From: Citrobacter amalonaticus | Lineage (GTDB): Bacteria; Pseudomonadota; Gammaproteobacteria; Enterobacterales; Enterobacteriaceae | Direction: 5' to 3' | Length of the DNA stretch: 64,000 nucleotides | NCBI GenBank assembly: GCA_028994555.1 | Contig: JARDVN010000001.1 | Span: 2,790,001 to 2,854,000, forward strand | Shown: positions 9,447 to 19,254 of the stretch, in pieces | Numbering within the stretch: the first letter of the stretch is position 1 | Layout: every line of letters starts with the position of its first letter | Program-made: the position numbers and the translations under genes | The notes under the pieces: model-generated | What the model was told of the DNA's origin: nothing | The model's input: only the letters and a program-made list of their open reading frames with translations | Database searches by the model: none

Positions 9447-11107
9447 ATGATTCTCGAACGCGTTGAGATAGTAGGATTTCGTGGTATCAATCGACTGTCG
9501 TTGATGCTTGAGCAGAATAATGTCCTGATTGGTGAGAACGCCTGGGGTAAATCAAGTTTACTGGATGCGCTCACGCTGCTGTTGTCACCCGAATCAGAGC
9601 TGTATCATTTTGACCGTGATGATTTCTGGTTTCCTCCTGGCGATATAAAAGGCCGTGAACATCATCTGCATATTGTGCTGACCTTTCGTGAATCACAGCC
9701 GGGTCGCCACCGGGTTCGCCGCTACCGGCCGCTGGAGGCGTGCTGGGCACCGTGCGCTGACGGCTATCAACGCATTTTTTACCGGCTTGAGGGGGGAATC
9801 GGCTGAAGATGGCAGCGTCATGACGCTGCGCAGCTTTCTCGACGGTGACGGGCATCCGCTGGACGTTGACGATATCAACGAGCAGGCGCGGCATCTGGTG
9901 CGCCTGATGCCGGTACTGCGTTTGCGTGATGCGCGGTTTATGCGCCGCATTCGTAACGGTACGGTGCCGGAGGTTGACGATGTCGAAGTCACTGCCCGAC
10001 AGCTGGATTTTCTCGCCCGCGAACTGGCGACACGCCCACAAAATCTTACCGACGGGCAGATTCGGCAGGGGCTTTCGGCGATGGTGCAACTGCTTGAGCA
10101 CTATTTTACCGAACAGGGGACTTCGCAGTCCCGCCACCGCTTAATGCGCCGACGCTCCACCAACGAACAGCGAAGCTGGCGCTATCTCGACATTATCAAC
10201 CGGATGATTGACAAACCGGGAGGACGTACTCACCGGGTGATTCTGTTGGGGCTGTTCTCCACGCTGTTGCAGGCGAAGGGCACGGTCAGGCTGCATAAAG
10301 ATGCCAGGCCGCTGCTGTTGGTGGAAGACCCGGAAACGCGTCTGCATCCCATCATGCTGTCTGTGGCATGGCAGTTATTGAATCTGCTGCCGCTTCAGCG
10401 CATCACCACCACTAACTCGGGCGAGTTGCTTTCGCTGACCCCTGTGGAGCATGTCTGTCGCCTGGTGCGCGAATCCTCGCGAGTGGCGGCCTGGCGTCTG
10501 GGGCCGGGCGGACTGAGCGCAGAGGATGGCCGACGTATTGCGTTTCACATTCGTTTTAATCGTGCCTCCTCGTTGTTTGCCCGCTGCTGGCTTCTGGTGG
10601 AAGGGGAAACCGAAACCTGGGTGATCAACGAACTGGCCCGTCAGTGTGGGCATCACTTTGACGCCGAAGGGATTAAAGTGATCGAATTTGCGCAGTCGGG
10701 TCTTAAACCGCTGGTGAAATTCGCCCGGCGGATGGGCATTGAGTGGCACGTGCTGGTGGATGGCGATGAAGCCGGGAAAAAATATGCTGCTACGGTGCGA
10801 AGCCTGCTGAATGACGATCGGGAAGAAGAGCGTGAGCACCTGACCACGCTGCCCGCGCTGGACATGGAACATTTTATGTACCGGCAGGGCTTTTCCGATG
10901 TTTTTCACCGGGTGGCGCAAATCCCGGAAAATGTGCCGATGAATATGCGCAAAATCATTTCGAAGGCGATCCATCGCTCATCGAAGCCCGATTTAGCCAT
11001 CGAAGTGGCAATGGAAGCGGGGCGGCGGGGGGGTGGAGGCGGTGCCGACACTGCTGAGAAAAATGTTCTCCCGGGTGCTGTGGCTGGCGCGCGGCAGAGC
11101 GGATTAA
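9447..11107 (+). CDS. ybjD: YbjD, OLD-family ATP-dependent nuclease-like protein (two homopolymer frame breaks)
   Basis: Two-domain protein: N-terminal ABC/SMC-type ATPase (VLIGENAWGKSSLLDAL, Walker A near residue 35; LLLVEDPETRLHP, Walker B) and C-terminal TOPRIM domain (LLVEGETETWVIN; HVLVDGDEAGKKY), the OLD/RecF-like architecture. Substrate not established. Frames break at the six-G run 9791-9796 (RLEG to ESAEDGS) and the seven-G run 11027-11033 (AGRRG to VEAVPTLLRKMF). Removing one G at each gives 552 residues, the usual length, ending LARGRAD at TAA 11105-11107. ATG 9447 has a strong TGGAGGAAAC site. Its stop overlaps that of convergent ybjX by four bases. Confidence 0.93.
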
Positions 11108-12054
11108 TCCTGTAAGCGCTGCGGAACCTGCATAACAACGCTGTCGAGCAGCGCATAGCGGCGGCGGTATTCCGCCCGTTTTTTGCTGGCGATATCCGCC
11201 TCGCTTTTGCGCGTAATGGTCAGTGGCAGAGAAAAGTAGCCCTCCTGCGTTTTTTCACCGCCCAGGGACGCCCAAAAAGCGTCGTAGTCGGCATGCATTT
11301 GCGTTTTTTTATCCATATAGCGCCAACTGCGATAAACGTGCGTCGCGTTGCTGACCGCCAGAATCTGTTCCGCCCTGGCAATCTGTGCGACCTGGCACAG
11401 CGCTTCCATCACCACTCTTTTGGGGAACAGGCCGTAACAGGCTTTAGTGGCCTGCTGAATGACCTCATGTGGAACATCGTTGGCTGCGCCCTGCAAGCCA
11501 CCGATAAACAGGGTGCGTTTTCCGTTCAACGTGCAGAATGTGAAGGTGATTTCTGCCAGAATACGCATCTGCTCGTCACGGATCACGACGGTACTTTCAC
11601 CTTCTTTATCCAGTGAGACCAGACTGACTAAATCAAGCTGGAATGACGCACCGTCTTTGGCCTCAAATTTTGCCAGGTTGAGGCCGAAATGACTTAAATA
11701 ACGAGCCAGCTGTTCGCGGCTGAGCAGGTGGCGCAGCAGATCATAATGCGTACAGAGCGCGGTCAACGCGGTATCGCGCTTAATATTCACCGCCATATAC
11801 GGGCGGTGCAGACGGATGGGCAAACGGGGCTGTCGTGTCAGCAGCGTATTCAGCTCAGGCCACTGGGTCAGGTTTTCCAGCAACTGACGGGTGGCCCTCG
11901 GCATCAGCAGCGAGCGGATTAAAAACTTACGGCGAAAGCTGGCCTTTCGCCAGAATTTACCCGGCAGTAATTGACCTCGCGTCAGGCGCATAAATAATTG
12001 TAAAGGGGACGCAACGTCTGACGGGTAATAGGTATTATCAGTAATCTGTGACAT
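11104..12054 (-). CDS. ybjX: YbjX, VirK/DUF535 family protein
   Basis: Member of the VirK/YbjX (DUF535) family linked to envelope homeostasis and PhoP-regulated in E. coli and Salmonella; molecular function unknown. About 316 residues from the chosen ATG at 12054 (MSQITDNTYYPSD). Alternative in-frame starts at 12060 and 12111 add N-terminal residues, and no strong Shine-Dalgarno decides between them. Conserved stretches include LHRPYMAVNIKR and LFIGGLQGA. Divergent from macA. Confidence 0.88.
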   Translation of the reverse strand: MSQITDNTYYPSDVASPLQLFMRLTRGQLLPGKFWRKASFRRKFLIRSLLMPRATRQLLENLTQWPELNTLLTRQPRLPIRLHRPYMAVNIKRDTALTALCTHYDLLRHLLSREQLARYLSHFGLNLAKFEAKDGASFQLDLVSLVSLDKEGESTVVIRDEQMRILAEITFTFCTLNGKRTLFIGGLQGAANDVPHEVIQQATKACYGLFPKRVVMEALCQVAQIARAEQILAVSNATHVYRSWRYMDKKTQMHADYDAFWASLGGEKTQEGYFSLPLTITRKSEADIASKKRAEYRRRYALLDSVVMQVPQRLQD

Positions 12055-12150
12055 GATCATAATCCGCAATGCAATGATTGCGAAAATTGAAACACGCTGA
12101 ATCTTAACCAATCGTCAATGCCCTGAGCGTAGTCCTTTTCGCTTGCGGTT

Positions 12151-12167
12151 TGTTTAGATACTGTTGA
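12151..12167 (+). promoter_or_regulatory. Putative PhoP box upstream of macA
   Basis: TGTTTA, five bases, then TGTTGA: the direct-repeat PhoP box with one mismatch. It lies 33 bp before the macA start, in the region shared with divergent ybjX. PhoP repression of macAB has been reported in Salmonella and PhoP activation of ybjX in E. coli. The match is mine and untested. Confidence 0.55.
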
Positions 12168-12199
12168 ATTTCAGCGGAAAACTTACCATCAGGATCGCT

Positions 12200-13319
12200 A
12201 TGGGTATTAAGGGAAATAAAATTAAAAAGCGCTATCTGTTGCTTATATTCATTCTCATCCTGGGGGGCAATTGTCCTGTGGCGGACGCTTAATGCGCCGG
12301 CGCCAAATTATCAGACGCTGATTGTGCGTCCGGGAGATTTGCAGCAAAGCGTGCTGGCAACGGGCAAACTCGATGCCTTGCGTAAAGTTGACGTGGGCGC
12401 ACAGGTGAGCGGTCAGCTCAAAACGCTGTCGGTGGCGATTGGCGATAAGGTGAAAAAAGACCAGTTGCTGGGCGTTATCGACCCCGAACAGGCTGAAAAC
12501 CAGATCAAAGAGGTGGAAGCAACGCTGATGGAGTTGCGCGCTCAACGCCAGCAGGCTGAAGCCGAGTGGAAACTGGCGCGGGTCACGCTCTCGCGTCAAC
12601 AGCAACTGGCGAAAACCCAGGCGGTTTCCCAGCAGGATCTGGATACCGCCGCGACGGAAATGGCGGTAAAGCAGGCGCAAATCGGCACTATCGATGCGCA
12701 GATCAAGCGCAATCAGGCGTCTTTGGATACCGCGAAAACCAATCTCGACTACACCCGCATTGTCGCGCCGATGGCCGGTGAAGTGACACAAATTACCACC
12801 CTACAGGGACAGACGGTAATTGCCGCGCAGCAGGCGCCGAACATCCTCACGCTGGCGGACATGAGTACGATGCTGGTGAAAGCACAGGTCTCTGAAGCCG
12901 ATGTTATTCACCTTAAACCAGGGCAGAAGGCCTGGTTTACCGTACTGGGCGATCCACAGACACGTTACGAAGGGACGCTGAAAGATGTGCTGCCGACGCC
13001 GGAAAAGGTTAATGATGCCATTTTCTATTACGCCCGTTTTGAAGTGCCCAATCCAAAAGGGATTCTGCGGCTGGAGATGACCGCGCAGGTTCATATTCAA
13101 CTGACGGATGTGAAAAATGTTCTGACGATCCCGCTTTCTGCGCTGGGCGAACCGGTCGGAGACAATCGCTACAAAGTAACTTTACTGCGTAACGGCGAAA
13201 CCCGTGAGCGTGAAGTGTCTATTGGCGCGCGCAATGACACCGATGTGGAGATTGTGAAAGGGCTGGATGCGGGTGACGAAGTGGTAACCGGTGAGGGTAA
13301 ACCGGGAGCTGCGCAATGA
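12200..13319 (+). CDS. macA: MacA, periplasmic adaptor of the MacAB-TolC pump (one frame break)
   Basis: Membrane-fusion protein that couples the MacB ATPase to TolC for export of macrolides, enterotoxin and other substrates. N-terminal anchor: from ATG 12200, [15 protein letters not shown] and a hydrophobic segment. The frame breaks at the six-G run 12262-12267. With five G it continues [26 protein letters not shown] into the barrel-sandwich and long alpha-hairpin (heptad-rich [14 protein letters not shown] region). Corrected length is 372 residues. The stop overlaps the macB start (ATGA). Without correction the protein would lack its membrane anchor. Confidence 0.94.
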
Positions 13320-15263
13320 CGGCATTGCTTGATCTAAGCAATATTCGCCGCAGTTATCCTTCCGGCGAAGAACAGGTGGAGGTGCTCAAAGGCATCACGC
13401 TACAGATCCATGCCGGTGAGATGGTGGCGATCGTCGGGGCGTCTGGCTCCGGCAAATCCACGCTGATGAATATTCTGGGATGCCTCGATAAACCCACCAG
13501 CGGCACCTACCGGGTCGCGGGACGCGATGTTTCAACGCTGGACCGCGATGCGCTGGCGCAACTGCGTCGGGAGCATTTCGGTTTTATTTTCCAGCGCTAC
13601 CATTTGTTGTCACATCTGACGGCAGCGCAAAACGTTGAAGTCCCCGCCGTTTACGCCGGTACGGAACGCAAACAGCGTCTGGCGCGCGCGCAGGAGCTGC
13701 TCCAGCGGCTTGGCCTTGGGGATCGTGTCGATTATCAACCTTCGCAGCTTTCTGGTGGTCAGCAGCAACGCGTCAGTATTGCCCGCGCGCTGATGAACGG
13801 CGGACAGGTGATCCTCGCCGACGAACCCACTGGTGCGCTCGACAGCCGTTCTGGTGAAGAGGTGATGGCAATTCTGCACCAATTGCGCGACCGCGGGCAT
13901 ACGGTGATTATCGTCACCCACGATCCGCAGGTCGCTGCCCAGGCAGAGCGGGTGATTGAGATCCATGACGGCGAAATTGTACGTAATCCGGCCGCAAAGC
14001 ATGCCGTGCAGGGACAGGGCATTCAGGAACCGACGGTGAAAACGGCATCCGGCTGGAGTCAGTTTGTCAGCGGCTTTCGTGAAGCACTGACAATGGCATG
14101 GCTGGCGATGGCGGCCAACAAAATGCGCACGCTGCTGACGATGCTCGGGATCATCATCGGTATCGCGTCGGTAGTGTCGATTGTGGTGGTTGGTGACGCG
14201 GCCAAACAGCTGGTGCTGGCGGACATCCGCGCCATCGGCACCAACACCATTGATATTTACCCCGGTAAAGATTTTGGCGATGACGACCCGCAGTATCAGC
14301 AGGCGCTGAAATACGACGATCTGGCGGCGATCCAGAAACAACCCTGGGTCACTTCCGCCACGCCCGCCGTGTCGCAAAACCTGCGCTTACGCTATGGCAA
14401 CACCGATGTGGCGGCCAGCGCGAACGGGGTAAGCGGCGACTATTTTAACGTTTATGGCATGACTTTCAGCGAAGGGACCACCTTTAACCGCGAGCAGCTT
14501 AATGGCCGTGCGCAGGTGGTGGTGCTCGACAGCAACACCCGACGTCAGCTATTCCCGCATAAGGCGAACGTGGTGGGTGAGGTGATCCTCGTGGGCAACA
14601 TGCCAGCGACGGTCATTGGCGTGGCGGAAGAGAAACAGTCGATGTTTGGCAGCAGCAAAATCCTGCGCGTCTGGTTGCCTTACAGCACGATGTCCGGGCG
14701 CATTATGGGGCAGTCGTGGCTGAACTCGATCACCGTACGAGTGAAGGAAGGCTTCGACAGCGCACAGGCCGAACAGCAACTCACCCGACTGCTGACGTTG
14801 CGTCATGGCAAAAAAGGATTTCTTCACCTGGAATATGGACGGTGTCTTGAAAACCGCCGAAAAGACCACACGTACTCTTCAACTGTTCCTGACGCTGGTG
14901 GCGGTGATTTCGCTGGTGGTTGGCGGGATCGGTGTGATGAACATTATGCTGGTGTCGGTCACAGAGCGTACGCGGGAGATCGGGATCCGGATGGCGGTTG
15001 GCGCACGCGCCAGTGATGTGCTGCAACAGTTTCTGATTGAAGCAGTGCTGGTTTGTCTGGTGGGCGGCGCGCTGGGTATCAGTCTGTCGATGCTGATCGC
15101 CTTCACGTTGCAACTGTTCCTGCCCGGTTGGGAGATTGGTTTCTCGCCGGTCGCGCTGCTGACAGCATTTTTATGCTCTACCTTTACCGGTGTCCTGTTC
15201 GGCTGGCTACCGGCGCGCAACGCGGCGCGGCTGGATCCGGTCGATGCGTTAGCGCGAGAGTAA
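13316..15263 (+). CDS. macB: MacB, ABC exporter of the MacAB-TolC pump (one frame break)
   Basis: ATP-binding and four-helix membrane subunit. N-terminal ATPase: Walker [10 protein letters not shown] (about residue 41), signature LSGGQQQR, Walker B VILADEP. A transmembrane segment follows near residue 270, then a periplasmic domain and three C-terminal helices. At the six-A run 14810-14815 the frame leaves RHGKK; with five A it continues [12 protein letters not shown] to the end PVDALARE. Corrected length is 648 residues, the usual value. Translationally coupled to macA. Confidence 0.95.
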
Positions 15264-15276
15264 CGTCCCGGGAAAT

Positions 15277-15306
15277 AAAAATGCCAGCCGATCGGGCTGG
15301 CATTTT
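15277..15306. terminator. Bidirectional terminator macB/cspD
   Basis: AAAATGCCAGCC, GATC, GGGCTGGCATTTT: perfect stem with A and T tracts on both sides, between convergent macB and cspD. Confidence 0.92.
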
Positions 15307-15338
15307 ACCTGCGGGATGTACACAATGAGACAGAAGAG

Positions 15339-15560
15339 CTATGCAACAGCTTCTGCTTCGATAGGCACGATGACACTGGCGTGATTGCCTTTTGGCCCCT
15401 GGTGTACATCAAACTGGACAGACTGTCCGGCTTTTAGCGTTCTGTAACCATCCATCTGAATGGTGGAATAGTGAGCGAAAATATCTTCGCCGCCGCCTTC
15501 AGGGCAGATGAACCCAAACCCTTTGGCATTGTTGAACCACTTAACAGTACCCGTTTCCAT
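15339..15560 (-). CDS. cspD: Cold shock-like protein CspD
   Basis: 73-residue single cold-shock domain that binds single-stranded DNA and inhibits replication in stationary phase. Starts METGTVKWFNNAKGFGFI at ATG 15560, giving the RNP1-like KGFGFI; RNP2 corresponds to DIFAHYS. Shine-Dalgarno GAAGGATG. The frame is open upstream to 15683 but that extension has no support. It lies next to clpSA, as in other enterobacteria. Confidence 0.96.
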   Translation of the reverse strand: METGTVKWFNNAKGFGFICPEGGGEDIFAHYSTIQMDGYRTLKAGQSVQFDVHQGPKGNHASVIVPIEAEAVA

Positions 15561-15884
15561 GCTTCGACATCCTTCGTAAATCTTATATAAGTAAGATGGA
15601 ATGAACCGGTGGTGGAGTGGGGGTTGTTCAAAACCTCGCCAACTCTCGAAATTACAATTTAGAGAAATCAGGCGGGGCGTCAAGCGTCAGACGGGGGGGC
15701 AGTGGGTAAAAATGAATCAAAAATTTGAAGCAGTTAACGCTATTGGCGGGAATGTGACAGATGTCGCGGATGCCAGTGATAGATGATAGTTATCTATTAA
15801 TTGAGGTAGATTGATTGTGCACATCCGCTCTTGTCAGCGGCAGACTGTTCTGCCGGTAACCGTAACTGAAGATGACGACTGACA
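15561..15884. other. Divergent intergenic region cspD/clpS
   Basis: 324 bp with no credible gene. It should contain both promoters. It has a seven-G run at 15693-15699, so its length is probably inflated by at least one base. Confidence 0.5.
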
Positions 15885-16205
15885 ATGGGTAAGACGAACG
15901 ACTGGCTGGATTTCGACCAGCTGGCGGCTGATAAAGTGCGTGACGCGCTAAAACCGCCATCTATGTATAAAGTGATATTAGTCAATGATGATTACACTCC
16001 GATGGAGTTTGTTATTGACGTGTTACAAAAATTCTTTTCTTATGATGTAGAACGTGCAACGCAACTGATGCTTGCGGTTCACTATCACGGTAAAGCCATC
16101 TGCGGTGTTTTCACCGCAGAGGTCGCGGAGACCAAAGTGGCAATGGTGAACACGTATGCGAGGGAGAACGAGCATCCGTTGCTGTGTACGCTGGAAAAAG
16201 CCTGA
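15885..16205 (+). CDS. clpS: ClpS, N-degron adaptor of ClpAP
   Basis: 106-residue adaptor that recognises proteins with N-terminal Leu, Phe, Trp or Tyr and delivers them to ClpA. Flexible N-terminus ([20 protein letters not shown]), then the core with [16 protein letters not shown], containing the N-end-binding residues, and [11 protein letters not shown]. Complete, usual length. It is 31 bp upstream of clpA. The Aat transferase that creates its substrates is about 5.5 kb downstream. Confidence 0.97.
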   Translation: MGKTNDWLDFDQLAADKVRDALKPPSMYKVILVNDDYTPMEFVIDVLQKFFSYDVERATQLMLAVHYHGKAICGVFTAEVAETKVAMVNTYARENEHPLLCTLEKA

Positions 16206-16236
16206 ATGCAGGCATAAAAATTGGGGGGAGGTGCCT

Positions 16237-18514
16237 ATGCTCAATCAAGAACTGGAACTCAGTTTAAATATGGCTTTCGCCAGAGCGCGCGAGCACCGTC
16301 ATGAGTTTATGACCGTCGAGCACTTGTTACTGGCGCTGCTCAGTAACCCATCGGCCCGCGAAGCGCTGGAAGCGTGTTCCGTGGATCTCGTGGCGCTCCG
16401 TCAGGAACTCGAAGCCTTCATTGAACAAACCACACCCGTACTGCCTGCCAGCGAAGAAGAACGCGATACGCAGCCGACGCTGAGTTTTCAGCGCGTTCTG
16501 CAACGTGCAGTCTTCCACGTTCAGTCCTCCGGGCGCAGTGAAGTGACTGGTGCGAATGTGCTGGTCGCCATCTTTAGCGAACAGGAATCTCAGGCCGCTT
16601 ACCTGCTGCGTAAGCATGAGGTCAGCCGTCTTGATGTGGTCAACTTTATTTCTCACGGTACGCGCAAAGATGAGCCGAGTCAGTCGTCTGATCCTGGCAG
16701 TCAGCCCAATACCGACGAGCAAGCTGGCGGGGAGGAACGTATGGAGAACTTCACGACTAACCTTAACCAGCTTGCCCGGGTTGGCGGTATTGACCCGCTG
16801 ATAGGTCGTGACAAAGAGCTGGAGCGCGCCATTCAGGTGCTGTGCCGTCGGCGTAAAAATAACCCACTGCTGGTGGGGGGAATCTGGCGTCGGGAAGACG
16901 GCGATAGCCGAAGGGCTGGCCTGGCGTATCGTGCAGGGTGACGTGCCGGAAGTGATGGCCGATTGCACTATCTACTCGCTGGATATCGGTTCGCTGCTGG
17001 CGGGCACCAAATACCGTGGTGACTTTGAAAAACGCTTTAAAGCGCTGCTGAAACAGCTGGAGCAGGATACTAACAGCATTCTGTTTATCGACGAGATCCA
17101 CACCATCATCGGGGCCGGTGCGGCGTCGGGTGGACAGGTGGATGCGGCAAACCTGATTAAGCCGCTGCTTTCCGGCGGTAAGATCCGCGTGATCGGCTCC
17201 ACGACCTATCAGGAGTTCAGTAATATTTTCGAAAAAGACCGTGCGTTAGCGCGCCGCTTCCAGAAAATTGATATTACTGAACCGTCGGTCGAAGAGACCG
17301 TACAGATCATCAATGGCCTGAAACCGAAGTATGAAGCGCACCATGACGTCCGTTATACCGCGAAAGCGGTGCGTGCGGCGGTTGAACTGGCGGTGAAATA
17401 CATCAACGATCGTCATCTGCCGGATAAAGCGATTGACGTAATTGATGAAGCTGGGGCGCGTGCGCGCCTGATGCCGGTCAGTAAGCGTAAGAAAACCGTC
17501 AACGTTGCGGATATCGAGTCCGTCGTGGCGCGTATTGCGCGTATCCCGGAGAAGAGCGTGTCGCAAAGCGATCGTGATACGCTGAAAAACCTTGGCGACC
17601 GTCTGAAAATGCTGGTCTTTGGGCAGGATAAAGCCATTGAGGCGCTGACTGAAGCCATCAAGATGAGCCGTGCGGGTCTGGGACACGAGCATAAGCCCGT
17701 CGGTTCCTTCCTGTTTGCTGGTCCGACCGGGGTCGGGAAAACCGAGGTGACGGTACAGCTTTCTAAAGCGCTGGGAATTGAACTGCTGCGTTTTGACATG
17801 TCCGAGTATATGGAACGTCATACCGTCAGCCGCCTGATTGGCGCGCCTCCGGGATACGTTGGTTTCGATCAGGGCGGTCTGCTGACGGATGCGGTCATCA
17901 AACATCCCCATGCGGTACTGCTGCTTGATGAAATCGAAAAAGCGCACCCGGATGTCTTTAACCTGCTGCTGCAGGTGATGGACAACGGCACGCTGACGGA
18001 TAACAACGGGCGTAAAGCCGATTTCCGCAACGTGGTGCTGGTGATGACGACCAACGCCGGTGTCCGTGAAACGGAGCGTAAATCGATTGGCCTGATTCAT
18101 CAGGACAACAGCACTGACGCGATGAGCGAAATCAAGAAAGTGTTCACGCCGGAGTTCCGTAACCGTCTCGACAATATTATCTGGTTCGAACACCTGTCTA
18201 CTGAGGTGATCCATCAGGTTGTCGATAAGTTCATCGTCGAGCTGCAGGTTCAACTGGATCAGAAAGGCGTCTCCCTGGAAGTGAGCCAGGAAGCGCGTAA
18301 CTGGCTGGCAGAGAAAGGCTACGACCGGGCAATGGGCGCACGTCCTATGGCGCGTGTGATTCAGGATAACCTGAAAAAACCATTGGCGAACGAGCTGTTG
18401 TTTGGTTCTCTGGTGGATGGCGGGCAGGTGACCGTGGCACTGGATAAAGAGAAAAATGAGCTGACCTATGGCTTCCAGAGTGCACAGAAGCACAAACCAG
18501 AAGCCGCGCATTAA
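16237..18514 (+). CDS. clpA: ClpA, ATPase subunit of the ClpAP protease (one frame break)
   Basis: Hsp100 unfoldase that feeds ClpP. N-domain repeats (about residues 1-140), D1 ATPase with Walker A GESGVGKT (about 214), DEIHTIIGAG Walker B, and D2 ATPase with Walker A GPTGVGKTE (about 495). The frame is broken inside the D1 Walker A at the six-G run 16875-16880; five G restores LLVGESGVGKTAIAEGLAW. Corrected length is 758 residues, as in E. coli. ATG 16237 follows GGGGGGAGGTG. The run in this Shine-Dalgarno may also carry an extra G. Confidence 0.96.
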
Positions 18515-18540
18515 TCTCACTTCTCGATAGCTGATTGATA

Positions 18541-18566
18541 AACCGGGCCGCGTGCCCGGTTTTTTC
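18541..18566 (+). terminator. clpA terminator
   Basis: AACCGGGC, CGCGT-type loop, GCCCGGTTTTTTC: strong stem with a T-run, 26 bp after clpA. Confidence 0.92.
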
Positions 18567-18576
18567 TGTGCGAAAA

Positions 18577-18600
18577 GAGCTCGTACGCAAGTACGGGCTC
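18577..18600 (-). terminator. Third, diverged terminator hairpin of the serW repeat array
   Basis: On the minus strand GAGCCCGTAC, a four-base loop and GTACGAGCTC with one mismatch, followed by TTTT. It follows the last copy of the tRNA 3' 19-mer and looks like a diverged partial third repeat that ends the serW transcript. Confidence 0.75.
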
Positions 18601-18611
18601 TTTCTCAAATA

Positions 18612-18789
18612 TGGCGGTGAGGGGGGGGGATTGACTCGCTTCGCTCGCCCTTCGGGCGTCATGGCCTGCGGCCATTCCGTCCAACGGGCTGCGCCCGTTG
18701 TCGAACCCCGGTCGGGGATTCTCATCCCCCCTAATGGGGAATATAAAAGAAAAGAGCCGATACATAAGTACCGGCTCTCATCTGAAATA
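18612..18789 (-). repeat. serW-linked tandem repeat copy 2 (rtT-like)
   Basis: 178-bp unit, nearly identical to the next one, beginning (in plus coordinates) with a copy of the 3' end of tRNA-Ser: TGGCGGTGA, a G-run (nine here), ATT. Inside lie palindromes CGCCCTTCGGGCG, ATGGCCTGCGGCCAT and AACGGGCTGCGCCCGTT, then a CCCCGGTCGGGG hairpin and a terminator hairpin (18754-18777). Size and the tRNA-3'-end seed match the 178-bp tyrT repeats of E. coli that yield rtT RNA. That identity is inferred from architecture, not alignment. Confidence 0.85.
18754..18777 (-). terminator. Terminator hairpin in repeat copy 2
   Basis: On the minus strand GAGCCGGTAC, TTAT loop, GTATCGGCTC: ten-pair stem (one G-U) followed by TTTTCTTTTA. 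Confidence 0.85.
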
Positions 18790-18968
18790 TGGCGGTGAGG
18801 GGGGGGGGATTGACTCGCTTCGCTCGCCCTTCGGGCGTCATGGCCTGCGGCCATTCCGTCCAACGGGCTGCGCCCGTTGTCGAACCCCGGTCGGGGATTC
18901 TCATCCCCCCTAATGGGGAATATAAAAGAAAAGAGCCGATACATAAGTACCGGCTCTCATCTGAAATA
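18790..18968 (-). repeat. serW-linked tandem repeat copy 1 (rtT-like)
   Basis: 179-bp unit directly after the tRNA 3' end. It differs from the neighbouring copy mainly in having ten rather than nine G in the tRNA-derived run (18799-18808). It contains the same hairpins. A read-through serW transcript would hold two such RNAs in series. Frames crossing it on either strand (for example MYRLFSFIFPIRGDENPRPG) repeat with the unit and look spurious. Confidence 0.85.
18933..18956 (-). terminator. Terminator hairpin just after serW (repeat copy 1)
   Basis: Same ten-pair stem and TTTTCTTTTA tract as in the other copy, 13 bp after the CCA end of the tRNA; the probable main serW terminator. Confidence 0.88.
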
Positions 18969-19058
18969 TGGCGGTGAGGGGGGGGATTCGAACCCCCCGA
19001 TACGTTGCCGTATACACACTTTCCAGGCGTGCTCCTTCAGCCACTCGGACACCTCACC
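18969..19058 (-). tRNA. serW: tRNA-Ser(GGA)
   Basis: Class II serine tRNA reading UCC/UCU. GGTGAGG/CCTCACC acceptor stem, anticodon loop CTGGAAA with GGA, long variable arm, T-loop TTCGAAT, and encoded CCA (TGGCGG on the plus strand at 18969). The gene spans 90 nt where I expect 88. The G-run at 18978-18985 has eight G and the C-run beyond the T-loop has six C, each one more than the E. coli gene as I recall it. Both are probably homopolymer errors. Confidence 0.96.
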
Positions 19059-19101
19059 ATATTGTATTGCTACCTGACCGCTTGGGGGGCAACGGGGCGC
19101 T

Positions 19102-19130
19102 ACTATAGGGAGTTGCGTTAAAACGGTCAA
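19102..19130 (-). promoter_or_regulatory. serW promoter
   Basis: On the minus strand TTGACC, 17 bp, TATAGT, followed by a GC-rich discriminator (GCGCCCCG) as expected for a stringently controlled stable-RNA promoter. A six-G run at 19084-19089 lies in the leader. Confidence 0.88.
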
Positions 19131-19174
19131 GCAGTATTTACGCTTTGCTTCTCGTTTGGTTACGCATTGTACAT

Positions 19175-19201
19175 CTTCCCCAACGGAACCCGTCGGGGAA
19201 G
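19175..19201 (-). terminator. Hairpin downstream of the pirin gene
   Basis: CTTCCCC and GGGGAAG with near-complementary flanks (AACGG/CCGTC) form a stable stem between the pirin stop and the serW promoter. No clear U-run. Confidence 0.4.
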
Positions 19202-19254
19202 CGATTTAGCGTTGTGAATCCAGCAGTTCGAGGCTCTTCACGACCTCCTCACGC

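Noticed and set aside
15693..15699. Seven-G run between cspD and clpS, and the eight-G run at 3971-3978 upstream of poxB, as possible phase-variable tracts.
   Set aside because: They fit the general homopolymer inflation of this sequence, so no biological phase variation can be claimed.
18345..18977. Arginine-rich repeated frames across the serW repeats (MYRLFSFIFPIRGDENPRPG and its plus-strand counterparts).
   Set aside because: They repeat with the 178-bp unit, run through tRNA sequence and hairpins, and shift frame with the G-runs. I see no Shine-Dalgarno or family support. A tiny Tpr-like peptide as in tyrT cannot be excluded.
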